Assembly: GCF_000306965.1 (NCBI RefSeq)
Contig: NZ_JH976434.1
Location: forward strand, 196,943 to 260,942
Reading direction: 5' to 3'
DNA: 64,000 bases
From: Amphibacillus jilinensis Y1
GTDB taxonomy: Bacteria; Bacillota; Bacilli; Bacillales; Amphibacillaceae
Shown here: piece after piece, positions 61,624 through 64,000 of the stretch
Layout: each line of letters starts with the position of its first letter
How positions within the stretch are numbered: the first letter of the stretch is position 1
Position numbers and translations under genes: made by a program
The notes under the pieces: generated by a model
What the model was told of the DNA's origin: nothing
Databases searched by the model: none
What the model saw: only the letters and a program-made list of their open reading frames with translations

Positions 61624-61758
61624 TCACCTGCTTCGTTCCTCGTTAATATCCCCTAGTACGTCTAATGGAATCATAGCTCCACATTCTTTACATTCGTAAA
61701 TATCCATGTTCCAGAATTTCATTTCATCTTCTCCACACTGTGGGCAAATATATTCCAA
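61624..61758 (-). CDS. 44-residue zinc-ribbon microprotein
   Basis: TTG start 7 bases after AGAGGTG. CPQC (residues 5-8) and CKEC (about 25-28) form a rubredoxin-like zinc ribbon. Spacing and frame fit snugly between neighbours (4-bp gap, then 4 bp). Probably real. Confidence 0.72.
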   Translation of the reverse strand: MEYICPQCGEDEMKFWNMDIYECKECGAMIPLDVLGDINEERSR

Positions 61759-61762
61759 GCGA

Positions 61763-62068
61763 TCACCTCTTAATATCGGATGCTTTTACAAACACACCAT
61801 TGATCATTTGACCTGTTCTGCCAGCAATCTCAGTGTAAGCTTGATTTAAGCACTCATACAGATCCATATCGTTCTGCTGAGAAAGAATAATTAACGTAAC
61901 AAGCACATCACCAATCCCATCACGAAGTGCATCTTTGTCATTTCGTGCAAGCGAAGCGGCTACTTCTCCTACTTCTTCCGTAACTTTTAAAAATTGCTTA
62001 CTACTCTCCGCTCTGTCTAACCCTTTATTAATGGACCATTGTTCAATCTTAGAAACTAACTCGTTCAT
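61763..62068 (-). CDS. MazG-like nucleotide pyrophosphohydrolase
   Basis: 101 residues. KVTEEVGEVAASLARND and DGIGDVLVTLIILSQQ carry the EExxE and ExxD-type metal ligands of the MazG/all-alpha NTP pyrophosphatase fold. Phage MazG proteins alter nucleotide or alarmone pools. AGGAGG before the ATG. Confidence 0.85.
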   Translation of the reverse strand: MNELVSKIEQWSINKGLDRAESSKQFLKVTEEVGEVAASLARNDKDALRDGIGDVLVTLIILSQQNDMDLYECLNQAYTEIAGRTGQMINGVFVKASDIKR

Positions 62069-62077
62069 TTTATCCTC

Positions 62078-62254
62078 CTAGAAAAATTTATTAGCAGCAC
62101 ACTCATTATCTATTTGCATAGCTTGTAAACTAACCAGTGTACGCTTAAGTGTTTCGTAATCTTTGCCTTTTACCTCGTGATAATCAAATTCGTTAGCCAG
62201 TTTTTCAATTACTTTGATCCGCTTCTTAGCATTTAAAATCTCTGAGTATGGCAT
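62078..62254 (-). CDS. Small phage protein, unknown
   Basis: 58 residues from ATG 62254 (MPYSEILNAKKRI), about 9 bases after AAGGTG; a GTG 12 bases earlier is inside the ribosome site. Helical. Overlaps the end of the upstream gene. Confidence 0.55.
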   Translation of the reverse strand: MPYSEILNAKKRIKVIEKLANEFDYHEVKGKDYETLKRTLVSLQAMQIDNECAANKFF

Positions 62255-62258
62255 TGAT

Positions 62259-62573
62259 CTACTCACCTTCTAAATTTATAAATTGTTTTAAAATGCTTTC
62301 GGCAAACTCTGTTGCTATTTCTTCCTCACTTGGTAGTAGATCGCGAATATACCGGTTACCAGTAAATAAAATTGATAGTCTTCTTGTATGCTCCCATATA
62401 TCTGCCCAGGTTTTTACACCATATTTTTCATAAAGCGGTCCCCTATATTTGTCGTATAGATCTGACAATGGTTTATTACGTTGGTTTTGAGGACGTAAAT
62501 CTTGACCAGTTAGTTCTTTAATTATCTGCGACTTTATATCGGCTACTAGTAAATTTCGTTCTTCCTGAAGCAC
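62259..62573 (-). CDS. Hypothetical phage protein
   Basis: 104 residues, GTG start after AAAGGAGG. Contains YGVKTWADIWEHTRRLSILFTGNRYIRDLLPSEEEIATEFAESIL, a pattern I have no family name for. Early-region position. Confidence 0.6.
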   Translation of the reverse strand: MLQEERNLLVADIKSQIIKELTGQDLRPQNQRNKPLSDLYDKYRGPLYEKYGVKTWADIWEHTRRLSILFTGNRYIRDLLPSEEEIATEFAESILKQFINLEGE

Positions 62574-62578
62574 AACAT

Positions 62579-63007
62579 TTAATCCTCCTTTAGTTTCCGC
62601 TTAAGATAGTAAACAGCAGTAGTCGGTAATTCTAACTTTTTCGCAATCTCTGAGACTTTCATTTCAGTAGATTTTAAGAGATTGATAGCTGCTTTTTTTT
62701 TAGTTTCACGACTTTTCCCGTTACCTTTTATCAGCTCTCTCATGACTGGTAACGGGGTTTCTGTTATCTTCGCAAGCTGTTTTATTGTCACGCCATTATC
62801 ACGTGAATAGTTAATATCACTAGACGTTAAATCAGGTCCTTTACATATTAGAGACTCGATCTTTTGCTTTCTTCGTGGTGTAGTTAACTCCTTTCTTAAT
62901 TTAGCAAGTTGGCGTTCTAGTTTAATCTTTTCTGTTCCTTTTGTCTGGTCGATTTCTTTAATTAACTTGTCTATATTTTCGAGAAGAGTTACACGATCTA
63001 AATTCAC
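62579..63007 (-). CDS. Helix-turn-helix phage protein
   Basis: 142 residues. Coiled N-terminus (IDKLIKEIDQTKGTEKIKLERQLAKLRKEL), a central GVTIKQLAKITETPLPVMRELI and a C-terminal MKVSEIAKKLELPTTAVYYLKRKLKED; the last two are HTH motifs of the kind in phage regulators. Overlaps or abuts the methyltransferase gene. Confidence 0.7.
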   Translation of the reverse strand: MNLDRVTLLENIDKLIKEIDQTKGTEKIKLERQLAKLRKELTTPRRKQKIESLICKGPDLTSSDINYSRDNGVTIKQLAKITETPLPVMRELIKGNGKSRETKKKAAINLLKSTEMKVSEIAKKLELPTTAVYYLKRKLKED

Positions 63008-64000
63008 TTAAATCACCCGCTTCTTGTATTCATATTGCTTAACGCATAAATCTGGCATGTTCGCTCTAACTAAAGCCTCTGCAAACACTGGGGGAACAGA
63101 ATTCCCGCATCGAGCAACTTGCTGTGTCTTTGGATACCTACGCCCCTCATAATCGCGATCAATAACATAATCATCTGGAAACCCTTGTGCCTTGAATAAT
63201 TCATGCGGTTGTAACATTCGCATACCAATGTCAACGATCTTATAGTCTTGCCCCGCTATTGTTACTAATCCAAATCGATCTCTTGTGGTAATAGTATGAA
63301 GCGGATTATTTATTGATTGACCGATATCTGAATCGTAGTATTTTATTAAGAAAGCTTTTACCAATGCGTGATGATCTACAGTAGTTATGGTGTGTAAAGG
63401 CTCTGTCATACTTAATCCGGATCCGGTATAATTACCTCCATAATGTTTTGCGATAAATGCCGAAACAAGTCCGAAGCGGTTAGCGGTTGGAATTGTCGCA
63501 ATCGGTTCTCTCAATGTTTGCCCTCTTACTCCCTTTTCAGTAGTTTCAGTATAATAATGTGCTAGAAACGGGGTTATCAAACAATGCTCTCCTTTAGTTG
63601 TAATAGTTGTTAGTGGTTTATCAATTTCATATTGCAACCTATCTCCACCAAATCCAGTTTGTCCAATACGAACTATATAAGGTTTTGGGTCATTAATTAC
63701 AAATCGCTGTATACCTCTTGCTATTCTCCGTTGTGTATTTTCTGCTAAAGGCTTCTTACGATTAAAAATGCTAGGGCATGGAATTGACCAGTCTATTATT
63801 TCAGAAGCTTTACTGTACGGTTTCTTTAAACCAAGCTGGACATTAACATCATCATTTGGTGCGTGCGTTGGTTGAGGCCATATGATCGGTTGACCATCAC
63901 AACGTGCAATTAAAAACAATCTTTTTCGAGTGGTTGGCGCTCCAAAGTCGCAAGCTTTTAACTCTCTTGTATCAACTTGGTACCCCAATGCTTCAAGCGA
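63008..64000 (-). CDS. DNA (cytosine-5) methyltransferase, C-terminal part
   Basis: The frame is open to the window edge (residues SLEALGYQVD before the first candidate start), so the 5' part with motifs I and IV lies outside. Visible are motif VIII (APTTRKRLFLIARC), a target-recognition region made of three near-repeated units (ITPFLAHYYTE..., VSAFIAKHYGG..., VKAFLIKYYDS..., each followed by PLxTITT), and motif X (GNSVPPVFAEALV). Protects phage DNA. Confidence 0.88.
   Translation of the reverse strand, partial: SLEALGYQVDTRELKACDFGAPTTRKRLFLIARCDGQPIIWPQPTHAPNDDVNVQLGLKKPYSKASEIIDWSIPCPSIFNRKKPLAENTQRRIARGIQRFVINDPKPYIVRIGQTGFGGDRLQYEIDKPLTTITTKGEHCLITPFLAHYYTETTEKGVRGQTLREPIATIPTANRFGLVSAFIAKHYGGNYTGSGLSMTEPLHTITTVDHHALVKAFLIKYYDSDIGQSINNPLHTITTRDRFGLVTIAGQDYKIVDIGMRMLQPHELFKAQGFPDDYVIDRDYEGRRYPKTQQVARCGNSVPPVFAEALVRANMPDLCVKQYEYKKRVI

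Larger units (their letters stand above)
32203..64000. mobile_element. Siphovirus-type prophage, partial
   Basis: A continuous phage gene series: early genes and methyltransferases (64-60 kb), packaging (57-54 kb), head (54-50 kb), tail (50-39 kb) and lysis (38-35.5 kb), all minus strand, ending in accessory genes next to the att site. HNH plus P27-type small terminase, HK97 portal, ClpP-like protease and HK97 capsid indicate a cos-type siphovirus. Replication genes, repressor and integrase lie beyond the right edge. All structural genes appear intact, so the phage may be functional. Confidence 0.93.

Overview
The window comes from a low-GC, Gram-positive, endospore-forming bacterium of the Bacillaceae. 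The evidence is a complete gerPA-gerPF spore-permeability operon preceded by a SigK-type promoter, a YisL/AsnB neighbourhood like that of Bacillus, ComA/ComP-like regulators, a two-gene Ku/LigD end-joining system, AGGAGG-type ribosome binding sites, and frequent GTG/TTG starts. A moderately halophilic genus such as Amphibacillus or Gracilibacillus would fit, but the genus is a guess.

Bases 1 to about 32,200 are chromosome. In order: comA/comP-like two-component system (no comQX beside it), a YitT membrane protein, a DegV lipid-binding protein, asparagine synthetase, yisL, the gerP operon, a CwlO-like cell-wall endopeptidase, aroD, a sucrose PTS operon (scrR, scrA, scrK, scrB, all minus strand), ligD and ku (divergent), an ABC transporter divergent from its probable two-component system, and a sugar cluster with a GH43 enzyme, a GH27 alpha-galactosidase and two AraC regulators. 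The end of this part holds a decayed UPF0324 exporter gene and a DUF1540 microprotein gene. Six copies of an undescribed intergenic repeat of about 120-220 bp, with a GTGGG/CCCAC hairpin, lie between 3.0 and 21.5 kb. They are mostly at 3' ends of genes, and I saw none in the prophage.

At about 32,206-32,223 the minus strand carries the last bases of a tmRNA (ssrA) gene ending in CCACCA, followed about 40 bases later by a terminator. Everything from there to the window's right edge is a siphovirus-type prophage, so this looks like its late-end attachment site in ssrA. The functional ssrA copy and the integrase should lie beyond base 64,000. Reading leftward on the minus strand: DNA cytosine methyltransferase (cut by the window edge), small early genes, MazG-like protein, DNA adenine methylase, RinA/ArpU-like late regulator, lipoprotein, HNH nuclease, a probable cos region, small and large terminase, portal, ClpP-like protease, HK97 capsid, head-tail joining proteins, major tail protein, the tail chaperone pair with a canonical -1 frameshift site, tape measure, Dit, a 1354-residue tail tip protein, holin, M14 carboxypeptidase and LysM endolysin.

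Plus-strand or separately controlled accessory genes interrupt this plan: a DUF2335 pair at 59 kb with an elaborate promoter, and a cassette of secreted, membrane and HTH proteins at 32.5-34.7 kb beside the attachment site. Three accessory membrane-anchored genes share a leader with a TGTCGAA-like box. One promoter inside the late region (37.9 kb) overlaps a 30-bp palindrome with a LexA-box-like core. These accessory units are the best candidates for undescribed biology; their functions are not readable from sequence alone.
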